Shown piece by piece: positions 46,892 to 56,342 of a stretch of 64,000 bases of DNA. The notes beneath the pieces are model-generated. The model was given only the letters and a program-made list of their open reading frames with translations. It ran no database searches and was not told the origin of the DNA. How positions within the stretch are numbered: position 1 is the first letter of the stretch; each line of letters starts with the position of its first letter. The stretch comes from Devosia sp. 66-22 (GTDB lineage Bacteria > Pseudomonadota > Alphaproteobacteria > Rhizobiales > Devosiaceae): positions 1 through 64,000 of the forward strand of contig MKUZ01000026.1 of NCBI GenBank assembly GCA_001899065.1, written 5' to 3'. The translations under genes and the position numbers were made by a program.

Positions 46892-47725
46892 CTAGAGTGT
46901 GTCGCCCAGCCATTGCGTGGTCGCGGCGATCACCTGCTCGCCGAATTCGGGCTGCTCGCTGAAGACGCCCAGCATGTGGTCGGCACCGGCGATCACCAGC
47001 GAGTCCTTCTTGCCCGCCGCGAGCCCGAGATACTGTTCGAAGTAGCCGGTCGCGGGGTCGGCCTCGCCGGCGATGGTGAGGAACGGGCCGTCATAGCCGG
47101 CAAAGCGCGCGGCGAGATCGTGCGTCTCGAGGCTGTCGAAGAAGCCCTGCCTGAGCGTCACCACGCGCCAGCCCAGGTCGACGCTCGCGACGCCCTCGGC
47201 CCTGGCCCTGTCGTAGAACTCCTGGCCCAGGAACTCGTGGAACTCCGCCTGCAGGTCGCCCATCTGCCCCCACACCACCACCGAGGCATAGGCCCGGGGG
47301 TCGAGCATGGCGATGGCGGCGCCGAAGCTGTAGCCGACGACGCCGATGCGGGCCGCGTCGACGCCCTCCACGTCGGCCAAATAGGCGCGGGCGGTAGCGG
47401 CATCGGCCAGCAGGCCCTCGAACGTGGTGTCGGCCATGTCGCCGGCGCTCTCGCCGGTGCCGCGGAAGTCGATGCGCAGCGAGGCGATGCCCTCGGCGGC
47501 GAGCGTCGCCGCCTGCAGGGCGAACAGCCCGCCCACTTCGTCGCGCGAGCTGCCGAAGCCGTGCAGCATCACCACGGCGGGGCCGGTCGCGCCGGCATCG
47601 GGCAGCGCCAGCGTGCCCTTGATGCCGTTGGGCAGGTCGACGACGGTTTCGCCGCCCAGCGCCGCGCCGGCGGCAAGGGCGAGAGCGAAGCTGACGGAAC
47701 GAACGGCGGTGGTGAGGCTGGACAT
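46892..47725 (-). CDS. Secreted alpha/beta hydrolase
   Basis: The 277-aa protein has a signal peptide (FALALAAGAALGG), HGFGSSRDEVGG, RIDFRGTGES, nucleophile Ser133 in GYSFGAAIAM, an acid in IAGEADPATGY and His in AGADHML. It resembles BAAT/acyl-CoA-thioesterase-like or peptidase-S9-like hydrolases; the periplasmic substrate is unknown. Confidence 0.85.
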   Translation of the reverse strand: MSSLTTAVRSVSFALALAAGAALGGETVVDLPNGIKGTLALPDAGATGPAVVMLHGFGSSRDEVGGLFALQAATLAAEGIASLRIDFRGTGESAGDMADTTFEGLLADAATARAYLADVEGVDAARIGVVGYSFGAAIAMLDPRAYASVVVWGQMGDLQAEFHEFLGQEFYDRARAEGVASVDLGWRVVTLRQGFFDSLETHDLAARFAGYDGPFLTIAGEADPATGYFEQYLGLAAGKKDSLVIAGADHMLGVFSEQPEFGEQVIAATTQWLGDTL

Positions 47726-48012
47726 CGGGGTCTCCTTGCGGGGGGTGAACTGATGCCACCAGTCCTACCGACCGCCACCCCGCCCGAATTGAAGAAATCC
47801 GACAATGTGCGGGCGAGGCGCGCTGCGCCGGCGATCGCTCGATCGCCGCGTCGGCGTCTGCGATTTGGGCGCCGCCGCGCGATGGGCCGGGTGCATTGGC
47901 GCGCCGGACCGGGGAGGGCGACCGAAAAAGGGCCGTTAACCCCCAAGAAACCACGTTTGCGCCGCCCCTTTGGGCCTGCTATCAGCCCCGAAACGCCTGA
48001 TTTCGGTACCTG

Positions 48013-49821
<1,809 letters not shown>

Positions 49822-49826
49822 CCGTC

Positions 49827-50717
49827 CTAAAGCTTGAAGACATGCTCGCGGTGCCAGGAGAGGTATCGCGGGTGTGGGCGGAGGTGTGGCGCGCTCGGGG
49901 CAATGAGCTTGCCGGTCGGGTTGATAAGCGCCTCGACGCCATCGCGATCATTGATCTGCCGCGACACCAGGATCGAGAGATCGTCGGCCACGCCGATGAG
50001 TCCGCGGTCGAACATCCAATGGGCCGTTCCGGACAGCGCGATGCCGTTCTGGGGTATGTCCGGGCCGTTGGCTTCAACGGGCCGAACGTGGGCGGCATCC
50101 ACTTCTGCGCGTCCGCCGCCATTGATGAATTTGAAGCCAGTTATGCCGCAGCGCTGATCATAGGCCCGCAGCACGATGGTGCGGAATACACGGTCTCGGA
50201 TCGGCCGTGAGATCAACTGCTCGGCCCGCCGGCGCTCCACCTCGAACGGCAGTTGCTCCTCGGCAAAGCCGGTGAGGAGGCTCCCGATGCGTGGCAGTGC
50301 CAAGTCGGGATCCTCGAGCCCGATTGTGACGATGCGATTGAAGTCAACCGCCGAGAGCGGACGAACCGCGGCCTGGGCGCGACCGGAAAGCTTGTTCTCG
50401 TCGTTGAGCAGCCCGCTTTCGGTCGGCTGTCCGCCTGTCAATATGAACGGCACCTCGATCGGAAAGGGCAGGTACGTGCCCGGCTCAATGCGAGCCAGAT
50501 ACATGCCGGGCGCCGATTGGTCCTCCAAAATGGTGGCGACCTTGGCGACGGCGAAATAGGCGCGGGTGTGCTTAACCTTGGTGGGCTCGTAATAAACGAT
50601 CCAGTCGCCGACGGCCGCTTGAGCGCGGCCGAGATACTGGCGAGGGAACTGATACTGCTCTTCCGGACGATCGTCATAGATCGAATCCGGCCGATGCACG
50701 AAGACCGCAAAACCCAT
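49827..50717 (-). CDS. HNH endonuclease with EVE/PUA-like N-terminal domain
   Basis: In the 296-aa protein the C-terminal half is an HNH_2-type nuclease: AYDQRCGITGF (Cys190), EVDAAHVRPV (His210), NGIALSGTAHWMFDRGLIGV (His233). The N-terminal 100 residues (VGDWIVYYEPTKVKHTRAYFAVAKVATI, YLARI, YLPFPIEVPF) resemble EVE/PUA-like readers of modified bases. EVE-HNH fusions are known as modification-dependent restriction enzymes, so a defence role is plausible; this is inference. The start at 50717 is an ATG; upstream codons are spurious. Confidence 0.8.
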   Translation of the reverse strand: MGFAVFVHRPDSIYDDRPEEQYQFPRQYLGRAQAAVGDWIVYYEPTKVKHTRAYFAVAKVATILEDQSAPGMYLARIEPGTYLPFPIEVPFILTGGQPTESGLLNDENKLSGRAQAAVRPLSAVDFNRIVTIGLEDPDLALPRIGSLLTGFAEEQLPFEVERRRAEQLISRPIRDRVFRTIVLRAYDQRCGITGFKFINGGGRAEVDAAHVRPVEANGPDIPQNGIALSGTAHWMFDRGLIGVADDLSILVSRQINDRDGVEALINPTGKLIAPSAPHLRPHPRYLSWHREHVFKL

Positions 50718-50827
50718 GATCGCCCCCCAAGCCGCCTTATCTAGAGGCTGCCCGCGCCGTCCGGCAAGCCGCCCCTTCCCCCGCACTCCCGCCTAAGCTA
50801 GCCTCGCTCCACCCTGCGGAGCGACCC

Positions 50828-51274
50828 ATGGCCACTCTCCTCACCCTCACGTTCTCGCAGCCCTCGCTGCGCCTCGAGCCGGGCGATGTGCTGATCAAGG
50901 AGGGCGACCCTGGCGGCGATCTCTACGTCCTCGAATCCGGCCGTCTGCGCGTCGAGCGCGACGGCGTGACGCTCGCGACCATCAGCAGCGCCGGCGCGCT
51001 GATCGGCGAGATGAGTGTGCTGCTGGGCACCGAGAACACGGCGACGGTGCGCGCCGAAAAGCCCACGCTGGTGCGCGTGGTGAAAGACGCGCTCGCCTAT
51101 CTCGAGCGACAGCCGCTCGTCGCCCTGCGCGTCGCGATGCTTTTGAGCCAGCGGCTCGACGCCACTTCCGCGCTCCTTGTCGAGGCGCAAAAGCAGGTGG
51201 CGCGCGGCAAGCCGCCCGAGCCCAATGGCGTCTTCGGCCGCCTCATGGCCACCGTCTCCGGAGAAAAAAGCTGA
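50828..51274 (+). CDS. Cyclic-nucleotide-binding domain protein, copy 1
   Basis: The 148-aa protein is almost entirely one cNMP-binding fold: LEPGDVLIKEGDPGGDLYVL, SGRLRVERDG and the phosphate-binding-cassette region LIGEMSVLLGTENTATVRA. A typical cAMP-binding cassette Arg is not obvious (ENTATVRA), so the ligand is uncertain. No DNA-binding or catalytic output domain. Its stop overlaps the start of copy 2. Confidence 0.88.
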   Translation: MATLLTLTFSQPSLRLEPGDVLIKEGDPGGDLYVLESGRLRVERDGVTLATISSAGALIGEMSVLLGTENTATVRAEKPTLVRVVKDALAYLERQPLVALRVAMLLSQRLDATSALLVEAQKQVARGKPPEPNGVFGRLMATVSGEKS

Positions 51275-51738
51275 TGGCCTCCATCCTCGCCCTCGTCACC
51301 GGCCAGCCCCGTCTGGAACTCGCCGCCGGCGACACCCTCATCCAGGCCGGCGAGTCCGGCGGCGAGCTCTATGTGCTCGAGCGCGGCCGGCTCCTTGTCG
51401 AGCGCGACGGCGTGCCTCTCGCCACCATCAGCGAGGCGGGAGCCCTCATCGGGGAAATGAGCGTATTGCTCGGCGTCGACCACTCGGCCTCCGTCCGCGC
51501 CGAGGCTCCCACGACCCTGCGCGTTATCGAAGACGCGATCCCCTTCCTCGAGCGCACACCCCTGATGGCGCTGCACGTGGCGACCCTCGCCTGCGAACGT
51601 CTCGAACGCACCAGCGCGCTGCTGGTCGAGCTCCGCAAGGAGACCGAGGGCCGCGCGAGCGAGCAGGGGCTGCTGAGCCGCATCTTCGGCGCGCTGACGA
51701 CGCCGGAGGTGCGGGGCAGGGTGGCCGAGGGGGAATAG
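51274..51738 (+). CDS. Cyclic-nucleotide-binding domain protein, copy 2
   Basis: The 154-aa paralogue of copy 1 has the same layout (LAAGDTLIQAGESGGELYVL, LIGEMSVLLGVDHSASVRA), overlapping it by 1 bp (TGATG). The C-terminal tail is basic and unrelated to that of copy 1. These are single-domain sensors without visible effector. Confidence 0.88.
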   Translation: MASILALVTGQPRLELAAGDTLIQAGESGGELYVLERGRLLVERDGVPLATISEAGALIGEMSVLLGVDHSASVRAEAPTTLRVIEDAIPFLERTPLMALHVATLACERLERTSALLVELRKETEGRASEQGLLSRIFGALTTPEVRGRVAEGE

Positions 51739-51784
51739 CGGCCCGGAAGCGGCCCCGAACCAGGCGCCAGGCCGGAAACGCGTT

Positions 51785-52288
51785 CTACTGTCCCGGCTGG
51801 CCGTTGGTCCAGGTGACGGTCTCGCCATTGAGCGGCACCACGGACAGGCTCATCTTGCCCGAACCCATCTGCAGCTCGCGGGCATGGGCGAGGTAGACCA
51901 GTGAATTGTTGGCCTGGTCGTAGACGCGGCTGACGCGCAGCGACTTCCAGATGAGGCTGCGCTGCTGCTTGAAGATCTCCTCGCCGCCGGCCGACAGCGA
52001 GATGTTGCCCACCGTCACCGGACCCGAGGCGGCGCAGTCGATGGCCGAATAGGAGGGGTCCTCGAACCAGTTGCCCTGCTGCAGCCGGTCGATCAGCGAG
52101 CGGTTGAAATAGCTCACATGGCAGACAACGCCCTTCACCTGCGGGTCCTCCACCGCCTCGATGACGACGTCGTTGCCGGTCCAGTCGACGGTGATCTTGC
52201 CCACGTCCTGGCCATTGTTGTTGCCGCAGGCGGCAAGCAGCAGGGCGATGCCGACGGCGCCGGCGGCGCCCGCAATTCTGGTCCACAT
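51785..52288 (-). CDS. CreA-family lipoprotein
   Basis: The 167-aa protein has a lipobox (GIALLLAAC, Cys21) and then the CreA pattern: VVIEAVEDPQVKGVVCHVSY, DPSYSAIDCAASGPV, KSLRVSRVYDQANNSLVYLA. CreA proteins are periplasmic and functionally uncharacterised. Classical members have a cleaved signal; here a lipid anchor is predicted. Confidence 0.85.
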   Translation of the reverse strand: MWTRIAGAAGAVGIALLLAACGNNNGQDVGKITVDWTGNDVVIEAVEDPQVKGVVCHVSYFNRSLIDRLQQGNWFEDPSYSAIDCAASGPVTVGNISLSAGGEEIFKQQRSLIWKSLRVSRVYDQANNSLVYLAHARELQMGSGKMSLSVVPLNGETVTWTNGQPGQ

Positions 52289-52357
52289 CTGGGTCGTCCT
52301 TCCAAGGAGCCAAAGGTTGCCGACATGTGGCCCCGCCGGCCCCGTCGCGCAAGGGGG

Positions 52358-52651
52358 TCAGTCGGCGGCGCCATGCACCCGGTCGATATGGCCGAGATCT
52401 CGGCCGGGATCGATGCGGTCGCGCACCATCTGCTTGAGCTGCTTGACGTCGGGGAAGCCGCCGTCGCGCTTGCGCTCCCAGATCAGCTCGCCGTCGAGCG
52501 CGATTTCGAAGATGCCGCCGGTGCCCGGCACCAGCGTCACCGCGCCCATCTCCAGCGAGAAGGTCGAGAGCACTTCCTGCGCCATCCAGGCGGCGCGCAG
52601 CAGCCAGTTGCACTGCGTGCAATAGGTGATGGTGAGGCTCGGCTTGCTCAT
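52358..52651 (-). CDS. SelT/SelW/SelH family thioredoxin-like protein
   Basis: The 97-aa protein has the Rdx-family CxxC (ITYCTQCNWLLRAAWMAQE, Cys11 and Cys14) and PGTGGIFEI, as in bacterial SelW homologues with Cys instead of selenocysteine. Presumed redox role. It overlaps the upstream cNMP-domain gene by 4 bp (ATGA). Confidence 0.9.
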   Translation of the reverse strand: MSKPSLTITYCTQCNWLLRAAWMAQEVLSTFSLEMGAVTLVPGTGGIFEIALDGELIWERKRDGGFPDVKQLKQMVRDRIDPGRDLGHIDRVHGAAD

Positions 52652-53061
52652 ACCGCCGGATCGCCCCAGCTCGAGATGAAGTTCTGCGGCAGCACCATCG
52701 CGTCGTCGTCGCCGCGTCCCGCCGCGAGCTGCGCCGTGGTCTCCTTGACCCGCTGCGCCAGCAACCGGGCGATCTGCAGCAGCCAGTCGGGATGGCTGCG
52801 CAGTACCTCGATGGCGTTGTCGATGACGAAGAAATCGACGGCGGTGACGGCGCGCACCGTCGCCGTCTGCGGCGCATCGAGCAGCACGCTCATCTCGCCG
52901 ATCACCGAGCCGGGGGTCTTGATGGTGGCGATGTGCGTGCCGTCGCGCAGCACTTCCAGTTCGCCGTCGCGCAGCACGTACAATTGGCCGGTGCGGCCGC
53001 CCTGCGCGATCAGCTCCATGCCGGGCGCGATCCAGTCGCGTCTGAGCCAGGGTTCGGGCAA
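52648..53061 (-). CDS. Cyclic-nucleotide-binding domain protein, copy 3
   Basis: The single cNMP-binding domain (IAPGMELIAQGGRTGQLYVL, SVIGEMSVLLDAPQTATVRAV) is a third member of the local set. I prefer the TTG at 53061, 7 nt after a GGAGG site, giving 137 aa. The ATG at 53079 would lie inside the terminator stem of the gene upstream. It is translationally coupled to the SelW-like gene. Confidence 0.85.
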   Translation of the reverse strand: MPEPWLRRDWIAPGMELIAQGGRTGQLYVLRDGELEVLRDGTHIATIKTPGSVIGEMSVLLDAPQTATVRAVTAVDFFVIDNAIEVLRSHPDWLLQIARLLAQRVKETTAQLAAGRGDDDAMVLPQNFISSWGDPAV

Positions 53062-53078
53062 GCGGTCACCTCCGGGCA

Positions 53079-53114
53079 TGCCAAGGGCCGGACGAGGCTG
53101 TCCGGCCCTTGGCA
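53079..53114 (-). terminator. Terminator after the DUF1236 gene
   Basis: TGCCAAGGGCCGGAC, 6 nt, GTCCGGCCCTTGGCA form a perfect 15-bp stem just downstream of the DUF1236 stop. There is no clear T run in either direction, so efficiency is uncertain. Confidence 0.6.
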
Positions 53115-53130
53115 GGATAGTGGAGTTGGC

Positions 53131-53742
53131 CTACTCGATCCAGATGACCGTGCGCGAGCGCGCATCGACCAGCGCCGGCCGGTCGTTGACGTAGAGATAG
53201 GCATAGCCGCGGGCCTCCGGCACGTCGACCACATCCACGTCGCCCGCCACCACGAAGCCCGGCGCGACGTCGCCTTCGATGGTCACCGAGGCCGTGGGGT
53301 TGGCCTTGACGTAAGCCACCGCCGTCTCGGGCACCACGAAGCCCGGCGAGGCGACGATCTCGCCCGACGAGGTCGTCACGATCCAGACCCGGCCGTTGGC
53401 GTAGAAATAGCTGAGGTCGTCTTCGCCCTCGATCGGATAGAGCGTGACGTCGCTCGAAACCTTCACCCCGACATCGAGGTCGGTATCGAGATAGACCTGT
53501 TCCACCGGATGGTTGCCGGCATAGGTCACCGCCGCCTCCGAGACCGTGCCGCCGATGACGGCGCCAGAGAAGCCGCCGATGATGGCGCCCACCGGTCCGC
53601 CGAGGAGGAAGCCGATCGTGCCGCCCGTGGTGGCGCCAACCGCCGCACCGGCGCCTGCCGCCGCGTCACTGTCCTGGGCGTAGGCTGGAAGCGCCATGGT
53701 GAGGGTGAGGAGGGCCGTGCCGGCCAAAAGGAGCTTGCGCAT
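53131..53742 (-). CDS. DUF1236-type exported protein
   Basis: The 203-aa protein has a signal peptide (LLAGTALLTLTMALPAYAQ), a glycine-rich membrane-like stretch (about 27-70: GATTGGTIGFLLGGPVGAII), then repeated short beta modules ending YLYVNDRPALVDARSRTVI, the DUF1236 signature of Hyphomicrobiales. Probably envelope-located; function unknown. Confidence 0.82.
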   Translation of the reverse strand: MRKLLLAGTALLTLTMALPAYAQDSDAAAGAGAAVGATTGGTIGFLLGGPVGAIIGGFSGAVIGGTVSEAAVTYAGNHPVEQVYLDTDLDVGVKVSSDVTLYPIEGEDDLSYFYANGRVWIVTTSSGEIVASPGFVVPETAVAYVKANPTASVTIEGDVAPGFVVAGDVDVVDVPEARGYAYLYVNDRPALVDARSRTVIWIE

Positions 53743-53842
53743 GGGTTTACCTTTCTTGTGAGTGTTCTTGTCCCCGCTGCCCCACTAACGGAGGCTGCGC
53801 CGAGGGGTTCCCAGGCTGCGGCAATTGCGGCACAAACGCGCC

Positions 53843-54802
53843 ATGCAGGGTGCTTTCTCCTCGCTCTGGCGGAACGATCGGAAGACCGCGTCTTCAGCCA
53901 ACCGCCAGAGCCGCCGCCAAGCCATCGATGTCTATCGCGGTCTCGCCATCCTCGCGATGGTGGCCTACCACGCGACATGGGATCTCAATTTCTACCGCAT
54001 CATCGAGGTGGGCATCGGCGTCGATGCGCTGTGGTTCGCCCTCCAGCGCGCCATCCTCACCGCGTTCCTGCTGCTCGTGGGTGCGGGTCTGTGGCTCGCC
54101 CACAAGGACGGCATCGACTGGCGGAGCTACTGGAAGCGCCAGGCCATCCTCGTGGCGGCGGCACTGGGTGTCAGTGTTGTAACATGGTTCCAGTTTGGTG
54201 AGTATTTCGCCTATTTCGGCGTGCTGCATGCGATCGCGCTGAGCTCGCTGCTGGCCCTGCCGCTGGTGCGCGCACCGCTGTGGGCGCCGATCGGCACGGC
54301 GATCGTGTTCCTGTTCCTGCCGGCGGTATTCGCCTCCGCGCTGTTCAACACACGCTGGCTGGCCTGGATCGGGTTCTTCACCGCCGTCCCCGAGACGGCC
54401 GACCTCGTGCCGATGTTCCCCTGGTTCGGTGTCGTTCTGCTCGGCCTCATCGGCATGCGCCTGTTCGAAGCGGCGCCGATCTTCACCTGGTCGAGTTCGT
54501 CGCCGTGGGCTCGCGTGCTGGCCCGGCTCGGCCGCTGGAGCCTCATCATCTACCTCGTGCACCAGCCGCTGCTGTTCGCTGCCATCACGCCGCTGGCCAA
54601 CTGGCTCGACCAGATGCCGGTCGACAAGTTCACCAGCTTCACCATGAGCTGCGAGGCAAGCTGCAGCGAGGGCAACGATGCCGCCTACTGCCGGCGCTAC
54701 TGCTCCTGCGCGCTCGACATCACCATTCGCGACAATCTGTGGGACGCGGCTGCCGACGAGGTGGAACGCATGACCCGGCTGTGCACCGAGATGGCGCGCT
54801 AA
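53843..54802 (+). CDS. DUF1624 membrane protein (HGSNAT-like acyltransferase)
   Basis: The 319-aa polytopic inner-membrane protein of the heparan-alpha-glucosaminide N-acetyltransferase-like family has QAIDVYRGLAILAMVAYHAT, GVLHAIALSSLLALP and a late membrane helix WSLIIYLVHQPLLF. It carries an unusual C-terminal cytosolic extension rich in cysteine (MSCEASCSEGNDAAYCRRYC). The ATG at 53843 is preferred to the TTG at 53825. Confidence 0.85.
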   Translation: MQGAFSSLWRNDRKTASSANRQSRRQAIDVYRGLAILAMVAYHATWDLNFYRIIEVGIGVDALWFALQRAILTAFLLLVGAGLWLAHKDGIDWRSYWKRQAILVAAALGVSVVTWFQFGEYFAYFGVLHAIALSSLLALPLVRAPLWAPIGTAIVFLFLPAVFASALFNTRWLAWIGFFTAVPETADLVPMFPWFGVVLLGLIGMRLFEAAPIFTWSSSSPWARVLARLGRWSLIIYLVHQPLLFAAITPLANWLDQMPVDKFTSFTMSCEASCSEGNDAAYCRRYCSCALDITIRDNLWDAAADEVERMTRLCTEMAR

Positions 54803-54892
54803 CCGACAAATCGCATCAAACTGCAGCGACCCCGTTAGCGGATCGCTGATCGCCTCGCGCTGTTGTGGCAGCTCTTGTCCGAGGGTTTCGCC

Positions 54893-55078
54893 ATGTCCGC
54901 ATTGTTCGGCTTCTTTTCCGGCGACAATGCCGTGCTGATGGCCAGCATCGTGGCCTTCACCGCCTTCTTCCTCATTGGCCGTGTCGTGCATGCCCGGCAG
55001 GGCGTGGCGTTTGCCTTCGCCTTCATGCCCTGGCTCGCCTTCATTGCCATCGCCGGTGTCGCCGCCACGCTCCTCTGA
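54893..55078 (+). CDS. Small hypothetical membrane protein
   Basis: The 61-aa protein has two hydrophobic helices (NAVLMASIVAFTAFFLIG and VAFAFAFMPWLAFIAIAG). A GAGGG ribosome site lies upstream of the ATG. A TTG at 54863 would add ten residues. No family recognised. Confidence 0.55.
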   Translation: MSALFGFFSGDNAVLMASIVAFTAFFLIGRVVHARQGVAFAFAFMPWLAFIAIAGVAATLL

Positions 55079-55238
55079 CGGTTTCGGCCGGAAGTGCAGT
55101 GCGCAGAACGACTTGTCGGCGGTCCCGGCGAAAACGCAAAGCCATTCCCCGTCCTGCCCTGACGCGCTGCATACAAACAGTCGATAGTGCAGCCGACAAC
55201 AACGCGGCCCGTCTGAAGGGCCGGCAAGGAGCTATACG

Positions 55239-55874
55239 ATGGCACTGTTGATTGGCGATATCGCGCCCGATTTCGAAGCTGAAACGAGCGAGGGCCACAT
55301 CCACTTCTACGATCATATCGATGGCAAGTGGGCCGTGCTGTTCTCCCACCCCAAGAACTTCACCCCGGTCTGCACGACCGAGCTGGGCTATACCGCCAAG
55401 CTCAAGCCGGAATTCGACCGGCGCGGCGTCGTCGTGGTGGGCCTGTCGGTCGACGAGCTCAAGAACCACGAAGGCTGGAGCCGCGATATCGAGGAAACGC
55501 AGGGACAAAAACTCAACTTCCCGCTGATCGCCGACCACAACCGGGAGATCGCGAGCAAATATGAGATGATCCACCCCAATGCCGACACCTCGCTGACGGT
55601 GCGCTCCGTCTACGTCATCGGCCCGGACAAGAAGATCAAGCTCAAGATCGAGTACCCGGCCTCGACCGGTCGCAACTTCGACGAGGTGCTGCGTGTCATC
55701 GACAGCCTGCAGCTGACCGCCAGGCACTCGGTGGCGACCCCCGTCAACTGGAAGCAGGGCGAAGACGTCATCATCGCCTCCTCGCTCAGCGACGAGCAGG
55801 CCAAGCAGAAATTCCCCAATGGCTGGACGGCGCCCAAGCCCTATATCCGGATCGTGCCGCAGCCGGCGAGCTGA
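55239..55874 (+). CDS. 1-Cys peroxiredoxin (Prx6 type)
   Basis: The 211-aa cytosolic peroxidase has peroxidatic Cys45 in HPKNFTPVCTTELG; no resolving cysteine is seen in the rest of the chain. The C-terminal extension RHSVATPVNWKQGEDVII and QKFPNGW is the Prx6 hallmark. It reduces hydrogen peroxide or alkyl peroxides. A strong AAGGAG site precedes the ATG. A terminator follows. Confidence 0.95.
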   Translation: MALLIGDIAPDFEAETSEGHIHFYDHIDGKWAVLFSHPKNFTPVCTTELGYTAKLKPEFDRRGVVVVGLSVDELKNHEGWSRDIEETQGQKLNFPLIADHNREIASKYEMIHPNADTSLTVRSVYVIGPDKKIKLKIEYPASTGRNFDEVLRVIDSLQLTARHSVATPVNWKQGEDVIIASSLSDEQAKQKFPNGWTAPKPYIRIVPQPAS

Positions 55875-55910
55875 TCGCCGACCCTATCCCTGACGTCTCC
55901 CTGACAAACT

Positions 55911-55943
55911 GGGCCGCCCCGCAAGGAGCGGCCCGCTTCTTTG
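55911..55943 (+). terminator. Rho-independent terminator after the peroxiredoxin gene
   Basis: GGGCCGC, 10 nt, GCGGCCC followed by GCTTCTTT lies 37 bp past the stop. Confidence 0.7.
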
Positions 55944-55946
55944 GTG

Positions 55947-56213
55947 TCAGGCCGGGCCGCGCAGCGCGCGGTTGATCGAGCCCAGGAGGATCATGATCCG
56001 GGCAAAGCCCATCAGCAGCAGGCCGCCAAGGAACGGCGCGAGCGCCCAGCCGAGGCCGGCAGCGACCTTGCCGAGCGCCGGCAGCACATTGGGCAGGCCG
56101 CTCGCATAGGCCGAGCTCAGGGCGGCGTAGATCGCCGGCGCCTCAAAACCGACGACGACCACGGTGACGACGGCCGAAACCAGGCCGATGAGATAGAGCA
56201 GGATGGCGATCAT
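55947..56213 (-). CDS. Hypothetical membrane protein
   Basis: The 88-aa protein has two or three hydrophobic segments (LLYLIGLVSAVVTVVVVGF and GWALAPFLGGLLLMGFARIM) and a basic C-terminus. The ATG at 56213 has a GAGGG site; the longer frame from 56276 is less likely. Function unknown. Confidence 0.65.
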   Translation of the reverse strand: MIAILLYLIGLVSAVVTVVVVGFEAPAIYAALSSAYASGLPNVLPALGKVAAGLGWALAPFLGGLLLMGFARIMILLGSINRALRGPA

Positions 56214-56342
56214 GGAGAAGCCCTCAGAAGGCGCGTGCCGTGAGCGCACTAGAATATCGGGCAGGAACGCCGTCAACGCCCGGCGCCGCCATTTCAGCCG
56301 ATCTTAACGGCATTCGGGATAAGCCGGGCGCGGAGAGGCGCG

